Position numbers and translations under genes: made by a program. A stretch of DNA of 64,000 bases from Paratinospora sagittata (taxonomy: Eukaryota; Streptophyta; Magnoliopsida; Ranunculales; Menispermaceae). Shown here piece after piece: positions 48,269 to 59,171 of the stretch (position 1 is the first letter of the stretch; each line of letters starts with the position of its first letter). Below the pieces are notes generated by a model that was not told where the DNA came from, searched no databases, and worked only from the letters and a program-made list of their open reading frames with translations. The stretch is from contig CM069593.1 of the NCBI GenBank assembly GCA_035771175.1, forward strand, positions 18,290,908-18,354,907, written 5' to 3'.

Positions 48269-49574
48269 CACGGAATTGTGTAGAAGAAGAAATCCAGGAA
48301 TGATCTTTCCACTTATTGAATGGAATATTCTGCTGTATGGGTTGTGTTAAATATTTAAAATATATATGAACTTGCCCTGAAAAAGATCTGTTCACAAGTT
48401 TTCCAAGGTTAATGTTATGAGACATCTGTCACTTGACCATGCCCTCATATTTTCTTTAATCTGTCAAAGGAGTGAGCCCTTTGTGTGGTGCATGTAAGAG
48501 GGTGTTCATGGTGGAAGTTAATGTCGTTATGTGACCCAGACCATTTGATTAATACATACTTACGTAAATAGTATACCATTCAAATTTGATTTTTTATAAG
48601 AACCAAAAGGGTGTATTTGATTTACCAAAAGTTAGCAAAACATGGATTTAAAACATTATTTTTCAATTTCAGTAAAATATAAACCACCATTGTAATTAGT
48701 AACCATACGCATGCCTTACAAAGTCTATAATTTTTCAAACTTGATTTGTCCTAGTTTACACCAAAAAAATAATGTTTTTTAATAAAAAAATAAAAAATAA
48801 AAAAAGTAAAAACACGAATAATTATTCTTTATTATTTGATAACACTAATTTCAAAAAAATAAAAAATAACAAGATATAAGTAAGTATGCTGAATCATCTT
48901 AACTAAATATTTTGATTATATATTACGTCCATTTTCCTCTAACGTGATGAGTAACTTTATTAATGACAACGAAGGATGATTTTCTTATGACCAAAATGTT
49001 GGTCCCATTTATTTTCAATTACAACAGAGTATGAATCATTTTCCAAATTCTTTTTATTTTAATGCCATGTTATAGCCAACGAGTACGGCGGTTCGCCAAT
49101 GGCAGACGTAAGTTGGAGAGCACACAAGTGCGCAACCGAAGAGAGAATAACTGCTGTCCAACTGTCAACATAACTGTAATTGGAAATGTAGTTTTACGAA
49201 GTGGGGCCCTAGTGAGAGTACTGCCCCTTCCTCGTGCCCTCACGCAGTCGGTTATTGGTAAGTTTCTCTTCGCATTTACCCCGTTTCATGAGGGACGTGT
49301 CCCCCTTTTTATATAAATCAAACCCTCCCCCCATCACAACCCAACCACGGTTTCCCCCTTACCCCCTTAACCCAACCCCACCCCACCCCCTAGTTTATAT
49401 TATACTATTGAACTGCTACATGTTTCTCTCCTAAGTACTGTATCTCTGCAAGGCTCTGAACTCCAACACCCACGTCCACTGTCACTCCCAATCGATCACT
49501 TGTTAATCTTTGATTCAGTTCTTGAAAATTTGATTGATTAATATTTTAGGAGATCAATTGGAAGTTAATATAAT
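48269..49574. other. GID4 3' UTR, intergenic DNA and cyclin promoter
   Basis: 48269-48600 probably includes the GID4 3' UTR. 48600-49050 is AT-rich. 49320-49395 is a C-rich stretch (CCCCA/CCCTA words) within the expected cyclin 5' UTR. No gene is seen. Confidence 0.5.
49310..49317 (+). promoter_or_regulatory. Predicted TATA box of the D-type cyclin gene
   Basis: TATATAAA lies 258 bp before the ATG, giving a 5' UTR of roughly 230 bp that includes the C-rich stretch. Prediction from position and sequence only. Confidence 0.55.
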
Positions 49575-51129
49575 ATGATGATGAACTTACTCTGTGATGA
49601 AGAATGGATTGCAACTCCTCCTGCCCAATTTCTTACTGATCATGATTATCATTACCCTTCTAATAATAAGCCCATTTTGGAGGAAGGTAACATAATTGGT
49701 TGGGTTGAGACCACTAGGGAAGATTGCAAGTTTTGTTTCGTGGATTGCTTGCAGAAGGAGGTCACTTACACGCCTGATGAAAACTACGCAAAGCATCTCC
49801 TTGACTCTCCCCATTTGTTGCATGCCCGCTTCAGAGCCATACAATTTTTTATCAAGGTCACAATTTCACTAATACATATAACACTAAAGTTATTATATAC
49901 CCAGGGATTCTCATCGGTATACTTCTTCTTCTTCTTTTTTCCGCAGTCTCATTATCGCTTGGATCTTGATCTGGAAACGGTGTTCAACGCTGTGAATTAC
50001 TTTGATCGGTTTGTTTCGAAGAACCAAAGCAATGCGGACACTGTTGCATTGATTGAATTGCTCGCGGTTGCATGTTTATCCATTGCTGCCAAGTTTCATG
50101 AAGTCTCCGCGCCTCAATTGCGCGAACTTCAGGTAGTTGATTAATTTGAGTATATAAAGCGGTTAATGAACTATAATATTAATGTGTTTTCAGCACTACC
50201 TACCTGCGTTTTTTTTGTTTTGTTTTTTTTTTAATATTACCTGCGTTAGACTAATTAATTAAATGTGTTTAAATCGTTTTGGTGGTTAAATTAAGATGGA
50301 GAATCTGGAGAATTCATTTCCATCAAGTTCAATCCAGCGAATGGAATTAAGTGTACTGCAGACAGTGGAATGGCGTCTTGGTTGTGTTACTGCCTACTCC
50401 TACATAGACATGCTCATGAGTCTTATTGATTCTCTTCATGAACCTTATCATCATGGTCATCACCTTCACTCCACCTTGAAGTCCCGCGTTGCTGAGTTGA
50501 TTCTCGCCACTCTTTCAGGTATATACAGAGATGCCATAACTACGTTACTAGACATTTTGATGATTAACATCATTAATTCTCTTTAACATATATTGGTTCC
50601 TAATAATTTGAACAAATTCATCAGATCCCAAATTCCTTGAGTTCAAACCCTGCGTAATTGCGGTCTCAGCACTGAGATGTGGCTTAGAGGAATTGATTCC
50701 CTCAAAATCTAATTCCTATCTTTCCAGTCTCTTTGGTGACCTCATCCCTCAGGATCAAAAGGTATTTTTTGACAATAATCTAAGTAACTTTATGTGAAGG
50801 TCAAATAATTGAATGCATTGATTTATTGGCTAATTTGGTGTTCATAATCGGTTCAGGAAGATATAAATAATTGTTACAAGTTCATGGAAGAGAGTGTGGC
50901 TGACCCTTTATATAGTTTAATTGCTTGTGGGTGTGGGAATCCTTACTTATTCCCTTCAAGTCCTGTAACTGTGATGGAGCCTCCTCAACATATTGGCAAA
51001 TTCTATTATCACTTTGATGATCATCTCTCTCTTATGGCGAAGTCCAGTTCAAATTTAACATTCCCATCGAATCCCAAGAAGCGAAAGTTCGAAGAAGATA
51101 TTGGAAGCAATCAGATTCATGATGCATAA
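49575..51129 (+). CDS. D-type cyclin, CYCD7-like
   Basis: Five exons give 366 residues: 49575-49856, 49947-50132, 50296-50518, 50625-50761 and 50857-51129, with GT/AG introns and matching phases. The N-terminus carries the LxCxE retinoblastoma-binding motif (LLCDE, residues 5-9). The cyclin N box follows (FRAIQFFIK...YRLDLDLETVFNAVNYFDRF...LLAVACLSIAAKFHE), then a C-terminal cyclin fold, and a basic PKKRKFEED motif near the end that may be nuclear targeting. D cyclins pair with CDKA to phosphorylate retinoblastoma-related protein at G1/S. The start of the protein (NLLCDEEW) resembles CYCD7, but subfamily assignment is tentative. Three tandem ATGs open the frame; the first is used here. Confidence 0.92.
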
Positions 51130-51501
51130 ATTTTTCTATTCAATGCATTCAATTGTACTCTACATTTGATCCCATATTCTTATTGAACATTGCATTGTTT
51201 TTATTGGAGTAAATTAAGCTAGAGTAACACATTCGGAAAAACTTTTTGAGACACCAATTGTTGTGAACTACTGAACTTCTTTGAATCTCGTTGAAATACA
51301 TGATTTAAGGATGTAATTATTATTGGTGTTTCAAAAAGTATTTCAAGAGGGTTGTCACTTTGGCGTTTAGGATTGTAAGCATATGAGCAAAAATAAAAGT
51401 GACTTGAATAAGAAAGTCCATTCATCACATACATGGAAATATTTTTCAATCTCCAATTACTGCCTAATATACACTTCAAGAATTAAGGAAAAAATGTGAA
51501 T
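51130..51501. other. Convergent 3' intergenic region
   Basis: This lies between the tail-to-tail cyclin and LTI65-like genes and probably contains both 3' UTRs. Nothing else is seen. Confidence 0.5.
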
Positions 51502-52975
51502 TTAATTAATTAGTACACAGTACAAGCACACAGCAATCGTGCTTGGATCAGAAACCTTGCCTCCGCATGAAAGAGGGTGTGTTAATTGGTTTGAAGTATC
51601 CTTCCTTCATTTTCTTCTTCCTCGGCCCCTACAAAAGAAGATGAGCCCAGGTAGATATGTATGTGTGAGATAAAATGTATAGGAAGTTTTTAGAGATCAC
51701 GGCCGATAGAGAGATTAATAAGAAAGTTGTGTACATATATATATACCTTGATAGGCATTCCAAGAGATAGGAATGTTTGAAGGTGGCCTCGAAGATGATG
51801 TTGTTGTTATATCAGATAATGACGACGATGATGATAATGGTGATGGCAATGATGATTCCTCCTTCCCAAACAAAGACGAGACGGTTCCTTTCACCTTCTC
51901 AACCACACCCTTGTCACCAGGATCCTTCCTTGGACTTATTGCCTCTGATATCACCTGAGATAGCGCTCTTTCGTCGTCCCCAGGCTCCAGTTTCTGCATC
52001 AGATACTCCTTAACTGATACCCCTTTGTCCCATTTCTGCTCACCACAAACACCACCCGATCCCTTTCTTTCCAATGCCAAGGACGTTGCGATCGCCATGT
52101 CTTGGATTTTGGAAGTGATCATCTGGGTCGCTTCTGTTGCCATTGCATACGCCGGCGCCAGCTTCTCAGTAACAGATTCTGTGATTGTCTTGCTACTACT
52201 ATTGTTGTTCTCCTTCGTGACTTGTTCTCCTTCGGTAGTTTCTTTCCCTTTGCCCACCAAAATATGCTTCTCTAAAATCTCAACATCCTCTCTTGGATGC
52301 TGCCTCGCTGTTTCTTTCACATCCTCTGGTGCCAGCTCTGATTCATACACTGAAGAAAATAATCAAGAATTAATTATGTACAAAGGTTTAAGCCATATAT
52401 AATAGTAGAGAAATAAATGCTGAGGTGATCTATGTATATATATATATTATACTTGGGGCTCCATAGTATTCAGGATCTTCGTCTTCTTCTTGTTCTTCCT
52501 CGTCTTCATCAGCATCGAGGCTAGCATGATCACAAGCATGTGATGATGCGTTATCATCTTCATCATGGTTGTGCTTCCTCATGCTTAGCGTTTGTTTCAG
52601 TTTCCTGGCCTTCTCTTTAACCTTGGTGAGAACCGATTTCTTGGGTTGTTGGTCATGATCTTCTTGATCTTGATCACGATTGATCTTGCCGAACGTGGGC
52701 GATGCTCGTGCCTGTGAGTTTATGTCATGCGCTGTACATTACATTGTATGCATTGCATGTAGAGATGATCATGAGAAGAGAAAGTTAGATATATAAGATA
52801 AGAAGGTAACAATTTAATTATTAGAGAATATTATTAATTGATATATCAAACATTACAAATTAATTAAGATGATTAATAATTAATAATTACCTTGAAGAAG
52901 GAATTCCACTGTGATTTCTCGGGTTCCACCGCTGGGGCTCTTCGCGTATTTCTTGATGGGCTCGAGTTGAGCCAT
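51502..52975 (-). CDS. LTI65: LTI65/RD29B (CAP160)-like stress protein
   Basis: Four exons give 364 residues: 52975-52891, 52731-52453, 52349-51747 and 51629-51502. The AG at 52733-52732 is used for exon 2 because the AG nearer the exon breaks the frame. The PKKSVLTKVKEKARKLK block, an acidic stretch and the PEYYGAPMYESELAPEDVKE junction across exons 2-3 are typical of the LTI65/LTI78 (RD29) N-terminus. Further on, KGVSVKEYLMQKLEPGDDE and KVKGTVSSLFGKEE match the repeat and C-terminal blocks. These are hydrophilic proteins induced by drought, cold and abscisic acid. Two G-box/ABRE sites upstream (53100, 53138) agree. The last exon is the least certain part. Confidence 0.85.
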
Positions 52976-53049
52976 TGCTGCAAATGGATAGCTAGAGATA
53001 GAGAAAGAAAAGGGAGAAAGAGAACAAAATGGTGAGAAGAAGGCGACAC

Positions 53050-53145
53050 CATATAATGTGAGGAGAAACTCAGTTTTGGCAACAGTGGGCTCCATTGCTC
53101 CACGTGGCAACCTCTTAAGGTTTAGCTTGACTTTCGGCCACGTGG
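53050..53145 (-). promoter_or_regulatory. Promoter of the LTI65-like gene: TATA and two ABRE/G-box sites
   Basis: Two palindromic CCACGTGG sites (53100-53107 and 53138-53145) lie 125 and 163 bp upstream of the ATG. A TATA-like TTATATGG on the minus strand lies near 53050. ACGTGG cores bind bZIP factors of the abscisic-acid pathway, and paired ABREs are typical of RD29B/LTI65 promoters. No drought-responsive RCCGAC element was found in this stretch. Confidence 0.7.
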
Positions 53146-54498
53146 TGGTGAGAGCATGCTCGTTGACTTGGGTTGGGGTTTGTGGTCATGTCCCATCGTT
53201 GACCACGGAAAATGGAATGAGAGCGTTTCGCTTCTCTCGTGGTTTTTCTTTTTCCTCAAATAAATTCTCTGTTTTTACTTTTTAGGTTTACTCCTTCCTA
53301 GTAAAAAAAAACTGAAAATTAAAAAGAACGAAAAATCTTACATATGCATGTACATCTTCGCTTACTTTTTATTTATTTTTTTTAATATATACAAAGTATA
53401 ACCTGCTCTACTCTCAGGGTGTCAAGCCTCTTTCGGAACCCACTAATCTCTGCAGCTTAGGTATATAACAACAATGACCCACCAATAGCACCAACCTCTC
53501 CCAAGCCAAATTTGATAATCTATCACTTCCATACAAAGCATACCTACGACAAAATAGCCTTTAGTCTTTACAGTTGCCTTTCAAGTACGTATTTATTAAA
53601 TTGTTGTCTTTTCTGACTTAACCCCCAGACACATTCAATGCCCTAACATTGGTAACCATCTCCGTCAACACCTCATTGGCTCTTCTTACTCTTTTTTACC
53701 AGCCCCTTTTTATTATGGAGAGGTAGTTGTGTGAGAAAAAAAAGCTAATGTTGTCTTTTATAGGCTATTTGGTAGGAGGGATAGGATTATTTTTAATCTT
53801 ATTTCATTATTTGAAGGTGGGTAGGATAGGATTACAAATAATTCCACCCACCATTTTATCCATCCAATAATTTTTTTTTTATATATCATTCTTCTTGGTC
53901 TTCTTCATCATCATCTTTTTCTTCTTTTTCTTCTTTCTTTGTACAAAAAAAAAAAAAAACTGGTTATGCGATTTACAAAATCAACCAGCGACCTTGTTTT
54001 TTTAATTTTTTAAAAAAATTATTTAATTAATTTTTAATCTTATCTCATGTGTTGCACCAAATACAAGATATACTATTTTTAATTCAGTCTAATCTAATCT
54101 CATAAAATTAATTTTATCTTATTCTGCGCACCAAACACACCCTTTAAGGTACAAGTTACCTTCTTGATTTAGATGATTTAAACATACATAATGAAAATCT
54201 TTAAATATTTTGACAAAAAAGAAATCCTTGAATATGTTAATTAAGAGCGGTAACATATTAATAATGTACCGTAAAATTAAAGGTGGAGGGAGAAAGGAGA
54301 AAGCGAAGTAGTCGAAGTCAAATCATGTAGCTAAACTAGATAGTTAAGAAAAGTTTTTGTCGAATTGGGCCGCTACGCTAGAATTTAGTGACCTGAATGA
54401 GAGTGCGACGTGGTGCTCTTGGGTTTGTGCTAGTAAAGAAATATGAGATAAGGTGAGGGGAGAGAATTACAGGAAACGGAAGAACTAGAAGCAGAACA
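53146..54498. other. Intergenic with the OHP1 promoter
   Basis: No gene is seen. 53750-54140 holds a degenerate inverted pair (GGTAGGAGGGATAGGATT... and ...AATCTAATCTCATAAAATTAATTTTATCTTATTCTGCGCACC), which looks like a decayed MITE. Poly-A and poly-T tracts lie at 53944-53959 and 53870. The last about 200 bp before 54499 should contain the OHP1 promoter. Confidence 0.4.
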
Positions 54499-55048
54499 AT
54501 GGCTACCATATCAACCATTTTACCATCTTATTCACTCGTCTCGCTAGCTACGCCTAGTCTAGCCAATCACCGATCCCAATTCAGTAGCTTTAACTCCAAA
54601 AGCAGAAGCATCAAGTGTACCTCTCTGAGAGTCCGAGCTGCAAAGCTTCCTGCTGGAGTATGTTGCTTTAGCCTAGTTACCTCCTATTTCTTAGTTTTAG
54701 TTAATCCAATTGAATGAAAAACCGTATGGGTTTTGAGCTTTTTCAGGTGGAAAATCCTAAAGTGGAGCCGAAATTCGCAGCCCCTTTTCTTGGATTCACA
54801 AGAACCGCAGAAATATGGAACTCCAGAGCTTGTATGATTGGGCTTATTGGTGTGTTTATAGTCGAACTGGTAAGGATTAGAACCCTGTTTTTTTTTTTTT
54901 TGGGTTGTTTGATATGTTGAGATGGATGAATTTTGAAATTTTAATTTCTCTGCTAAATCATGGGTGTTGTTGATTTCAGATCTTGAACAAGGGCATACTT
55001 CAAGTAATAGGAGTCGACGTTGGGAAAGGGCTTGATCTTCCTCTTTGA
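54499..55048 (+). CDS. OHP1: One-helix protein 1, chloroplastic
   Basis: Three exons give 116 residues: 54499-54657, 54747-54869 and 54980-55048, with all introns GT/AG in phase 0. Residues 1 to about 46 form a Ser/Thr-rich transit peptide ending RVRAAKLPAG. The rest is a single chlorophyll-binding helix with the ExxNxR motif (EIWNSR) inside FTRTAEIWNSRACMIGLIG, followed by the conserved end ILQVIGVDVGKGLDLPL. OHP1 works with OHP2 and HCF244 in the thylakoid during assembly of the photosystem II reaction centre, and binds pigment. Length and both ends fit the family. Confidence 0.96.
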
Positions 55049-56152
55049 TTGATTACATTACCAGCATCTGAGTGAATGATATGGTAGCGTATGTTATTGT
55101 GAGTTTTCTTAAATCGACAACTGTTGTTTTGAAATTTAACATTGTCCCCCTGTCTACCCATGATATATATAAGCGCATCAACACACCCATTGGTTGTGTA
55201 AATATGGATAACAGTGGATTCCCGGAAACCAATTCAAGTTCTTTGATTGAATCAAACTGAATACATTTAAACAAGTCCATTCTGAACATTTTAGTATTTG
55301 AAGCATACCCATTTAAAACCAGAGCCTGGATTTGGCATTTGATAACCTGAAGAAATAAATAGGTCGACTTGCTTGCCACATCCTTTTAAAGCATTTGAGG
55401 GCTTCGTTACCACTCCTGTACTGAGAAAACCAGCAATAATCGAGTTCCAGGAGATCTGATCACTAGTTCTAATAGTTGGGGATATCTTGCAGGTATCTCT
55501 AAGCTACCACATTCTAAATACATGGTCAAGAGGGTAGTCTATGTATGTATCCAACTCTAGTGTTTAGACTCATGAATTGGATTGTTATAACACATTTCTT
55601 ACAAGCATTATATAGAATGTGGGAAGACTACCCTCTACGACGTGAACAAAAGGAGACTGTTATAACACATTTCTTACAGGCATTTGATCCAAACATTTTA
55701 TATTTGAGCAAAATCCATACGTCACTCCAAAACCACCTGCTTCTCTACCTATGAACAAGCCACCGGGATGGCTTAAGGGAAAATAGGTTTGGAGTAATAC
55801 ATGAATGAATGTCAGGTTGGCATTTCATCGAATACTCTTTGTGGGCACCAAATCCACATTCATGGCATGCAATAAGAAGAAATTTACGTATCCCGATTTT
55901 GCCCAAGCATAGCAGATTTTATTGAAAAAGTAAACTCCATAAACCCTGCAGGGCGGTAGTAGATTGTTCACACAGCTCGGCAAAGTAACGAGATATGATG
56001 GTTTCTGCAATACTGCACCATGGGCTACAGGTGGGAAAGCGCAGAGAAACATTTTATTTTCCCTTCTTTTTTCTCCCTTCTCATTGGCAGCTTCTTGGCT
56101 TGGGATTCTTTAAGGGGATACGGTGCATCAATCACAAGCGCCGAGAGACTGA
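55049..56152. other. Intergenic
   Basis: No gene is seen. GTTATAACACATTTCTTACA occurs at about 55578 and again at about 55659, and the phrases AGAGGGTAGTCT and AGACTACCCTCT (about 55530 and 55625) are inverted. The origin is unknown. Confidence 0.4.
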
Positions 56153-57660
56153 GTATAACACCCCGATTTTCAAAACTTAATAAATTTTTTTTTTTTTGTA
56201 AAATAATGAATAGTTTACTTTTATATAAAATATCACCAAAAATCGAGACGTTACTCGTATCCGTCTATCTTAACCCATAACCATTTTATAAATAATAAAA
56301 TTTGCAAAACTACGAGTTTATATTCTTTCAACCAACTTACTGGTTAAGATAAACGAATACATTTAATTCTTCATATAATTGTTATCTTCATACGATGGTA
56401 CTTGCCCTTGTCCATCTATTATGGACACAATATTAAAATACAATTATCAAATAGAATTAATGAATTCTATTTTAAGGCATGTATTTGCTCTAGTCCATCT
56501 ATTATGGACACAATATTAAAATACAATTATCAAATAGAATTAATGGATTCTATTCCAAGGCATTCACATGTGAAATAAATCACAGGGTCTTTACTGACTA
56601 TTCATTGAATTTCAATTATCAATACAATTCGTTTAAACCTTTAAAAATTAAATAAAAGGTTCAGTCTTATCATCACAATGATAATTAATTAATTAAACTC
56701 ACCCCTATTACATTGAACTACGTCACGAACTTGCGATCTTATTTTCTAAGTACCTGCATGTAAAAAAAATAGAGGTGAGCTTGAAAACCCAGTAGGTCAT
56801 CTAAACAATTCACAATATTTTATTGTGATACATACACAAGAACATTACAAACAAGTTTCACACATTAATCGTTACAACATTAGATTGTTTGAGTCGGTAG
56901 AAAATTAAACTCAGGGTGACACAACCCAAAAATTAGAACATTGGCGATATTCCTTAGAATAACTACCCCATATGTGTGATTCTTATCTTAATCGTGTTCT
57001 TTAGTGATGTCACGTTATACGTACGGTATAAACACGATATTAAGTGTATTCATAAAACATATTCAACTCCACTACACATGGTATCATGTCACAAAGTCAA
57101 TTATAATAGTGTTCACGCATTCACTATGTCAATATTCTAAATCATATATTTCATTATCAGGCATTATAATTTATAAATGAATTCAACTACCACATGAATT
57201 CCATGCATCCAATTATCATTTGATCATAATAAAATTATGGTAACACACACATATCATCATGGCTAAACAATCACAACATTGTATATATATAATCATGTAC
57301 AATAGACATGCATAAACAATCTAATAATACTATAGACCCAATTAATTTAACATTCCTATCTATATATCAAATAAAATATTATGAAGGCTTAGAATCATCT
57401 CCACCTGAATCGCTAATTTCCAAATGTGTTGAGATTGATTCCTCGACGTTGGGCGTTATCAACCTATCCACGCATAAATCACACTTTAATCACTTATTTT
57501 GTATTATATTATATTAATATAATGTGCATACATGTCTATGTTATATGGTGGTGGTCACATTATACATATAATATAACTTAGCTAATAAACTTCCACCTGA
57601 TATAATATGATGATCTAGATAATAAAAACGTAAAATATGATATACCATAATCTAATATAT
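56153..57660 (-). mobile_element. LTR-like remnant
   Basis: The left edge TATAACACCCCGATTTTC resembles that of the LTR at 29047, and 56750-56810 has the CTGCATG...GAGGTGAGCTTGAAAACCCAGTAGGTC landmark shared in type with the other minus-oriented LTRs here. An imperfect 110-bp direct repeat lies at 56410-56565 (landmark CATCTATTATGGACACAATA). The right boundary is uncertain. Confidence 0.45.
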
Positions 57661-57680
57661 TATATGCGGTATTGTATGTA

Positions 57681-57716
<36 letters not shown>

Positions 57717-57717
<1 letters not shown>

Positions 57718-58335
57718 TATATTATATAACATCTTGATTGCTTAAAAAAATTAATAACACTTGAGTTGCAATGTTTTAAAAAAAATAATAACACTTGGTA
57801 AAAAAAATATGTATGATACATATAAATATATTATATAACATCTTGATTGCTAAAAAAAAAAATAACACTTGAGTTGCAATGTTAAAAAAATAATAATAAC
57901 ACTTGGTAAAAAAAATTATGTATGATACATATAAATATATTATATAACATCTTGATTGCTTAAAAAAAATAATAATACTTGAATTGCAATGTTTAAAAAT
58001 AATAATAATGTATTGTATGTATGATATATATATAAATATATTATACAACATTTTTGTTGCTTAAAAAAAATAATAACAATTGAGTTGCAATGTTTAAAAA
58101 TAATAATAATAACGTATTGTATGTATGATATATATATATATAAATATATTATATAACATTTTGGTTGCTTAAAAAATTAATAATACTTGAATTGCAATGT
58201 TTAAAAATAATAATAGTGTATTGTCTGTATGATATATATATAAATATATTATACAACATTTTGGTTGCTAAAAAATAATAAAAATAATAAAATACACTTG
58301 TATGTGTGATATTGTATGTATGATATATATATATT
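57717..58335. repeat. AT-rich tandem satellite, about 90-110-bp unit
   Basis: Six diverged units and a partial one. Each begins AAATATATTATATAACAT and contains TTGAGTTGCAATGTTTAAAA before a TATGTATGATA(TA)n run. A (TA)n microsatellite (about 57681-57714) leads into the array. Confidence 0.88.
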
Positions 58336-58359
58336 ATAACATGTTAGTTGTTTAAAAGA

Positions 58360-58879
58360 AAAGAAAAGAAAAGAAAAATAAAAGGAAAATAAAAATAAAA
58401 ATCAAATGAGTTGCAGGGCGGAAGGAAGAAAAACATGGGAGAGAGAAAAAGAGAAAGAGGGGAAAGAAAAGATGATGGGGAAAAGGAGAAGAAGAAGAAG
58501 AAGAGAGTGAGGGCGAGAGATCGGGAGCGAGAGACCGAGAGATCGGAGGCGAGGCGAGGCGAGAGATCGGAAGTGAGAGCGAGAGATCGAGAGTGGCGAT
58601 GCAGAGAAGAGAAGAATGAGAGGGCGGCGATGAGTGCAGTGGCGGAGAAGAGAAGAGAGGGTGGTGGCGGCGAGATCCGTGGTGGAGTTGCAGCGGCAAG
58701 ATGAGAAATGAGGGAGAGGGTTTCAAGAGGAAGACGAGTGCGTTGGTTTCGAAAGAACGAGGTTGTACGATTGGGTTTAGAGAGAGCGAGACGCGAAGGA
58801 TTTTCGGCGAGATCACAACGAGATCTCGGCGAGATTTCAGGCGACATGTCGGCGAGATCTCGGCGAGATTCCCGGATCT
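58360..58879. repeat. GA-rich low-complexity tract with CGGCGAGAT repeats
   Basis: 58360-58700 is purine-rich (GAGAGA, GAGGCGAGGC). 58805-58875 holds several copies of CGGCGAGAT(CT). Frames open across it on both strands are compositional artefacts. It stops abruptly where the carrier-gene fragment begins. Confidence 0.7.
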
Positions 58880-59171
58880 TGTGCTATTGTTTCTAACCCT
58901 ACTGACAATCTTGTGTCATTCCTAAATAACGCTAAGGGAGCCACTGTCGGTGATGTGAGTTATTTCCTCCAATTATGCTTCTATACTTTTATTTTGTTCC
59001 CAACTTTTGCTGATTTAAGCTAATTCCTTGAATGTTTCACAGGCTGTGAAGAAGCTAGGTTCGTGGGGTCTGTTTACCTGTGGTCTTCCACTTCGTATTG
59101 TCATGATTGGAACCCTTACTGGTGCACAATGGGGAATCTATGATGCTTTCAAGGTTTTCGTGGGACTGTAA
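58880..59171 (+). pseudogene. C-terminal fragment of a mitochondrial phosphate carrier gene
   Basis: Two exon-like pieces (58880-58954 and 59043-59171), separated by an 88-bp GT/AG intron, encode CAIVSNPTDNLVSFLNNAKG and then VKKLGSWGLFTCGLPLRIVM...QWGIYDAFKVFVGL. This is the end of the plant mitochondrial phosphate carrier (PHT3/MPT family). No upstream exons are present, and GA-rich DNA directly adjoins. The frame is open, but the conserved Arg of the LFTRGLP motif is Cys and the usual PTTGG-type end is missing. The intron shows that it was copied or left as DNA, not through mRNA. A full carrier has about 300-370 residues, so this piece (67 residues) cannot work. Confidence 0.88.

Noticed and set aside
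51773..52402. Plus-strand frames over the LTI65-like gene
   Set aside because: The minus strand has matching family blocks and splice sites; plus frames are Asp- or Ser-rich shadows.
57776..58051. Tyr/Ile-rich minus-strand frame
   Set aside because: It is a translation of the AT-rich satellite.
58344..58925. Long Ser/Leu- or Arg/Glu-rich frames on both strands
   Set aside because: They arise from the GA-rich low-complexity tract; there is no domain, splice structure or start context.
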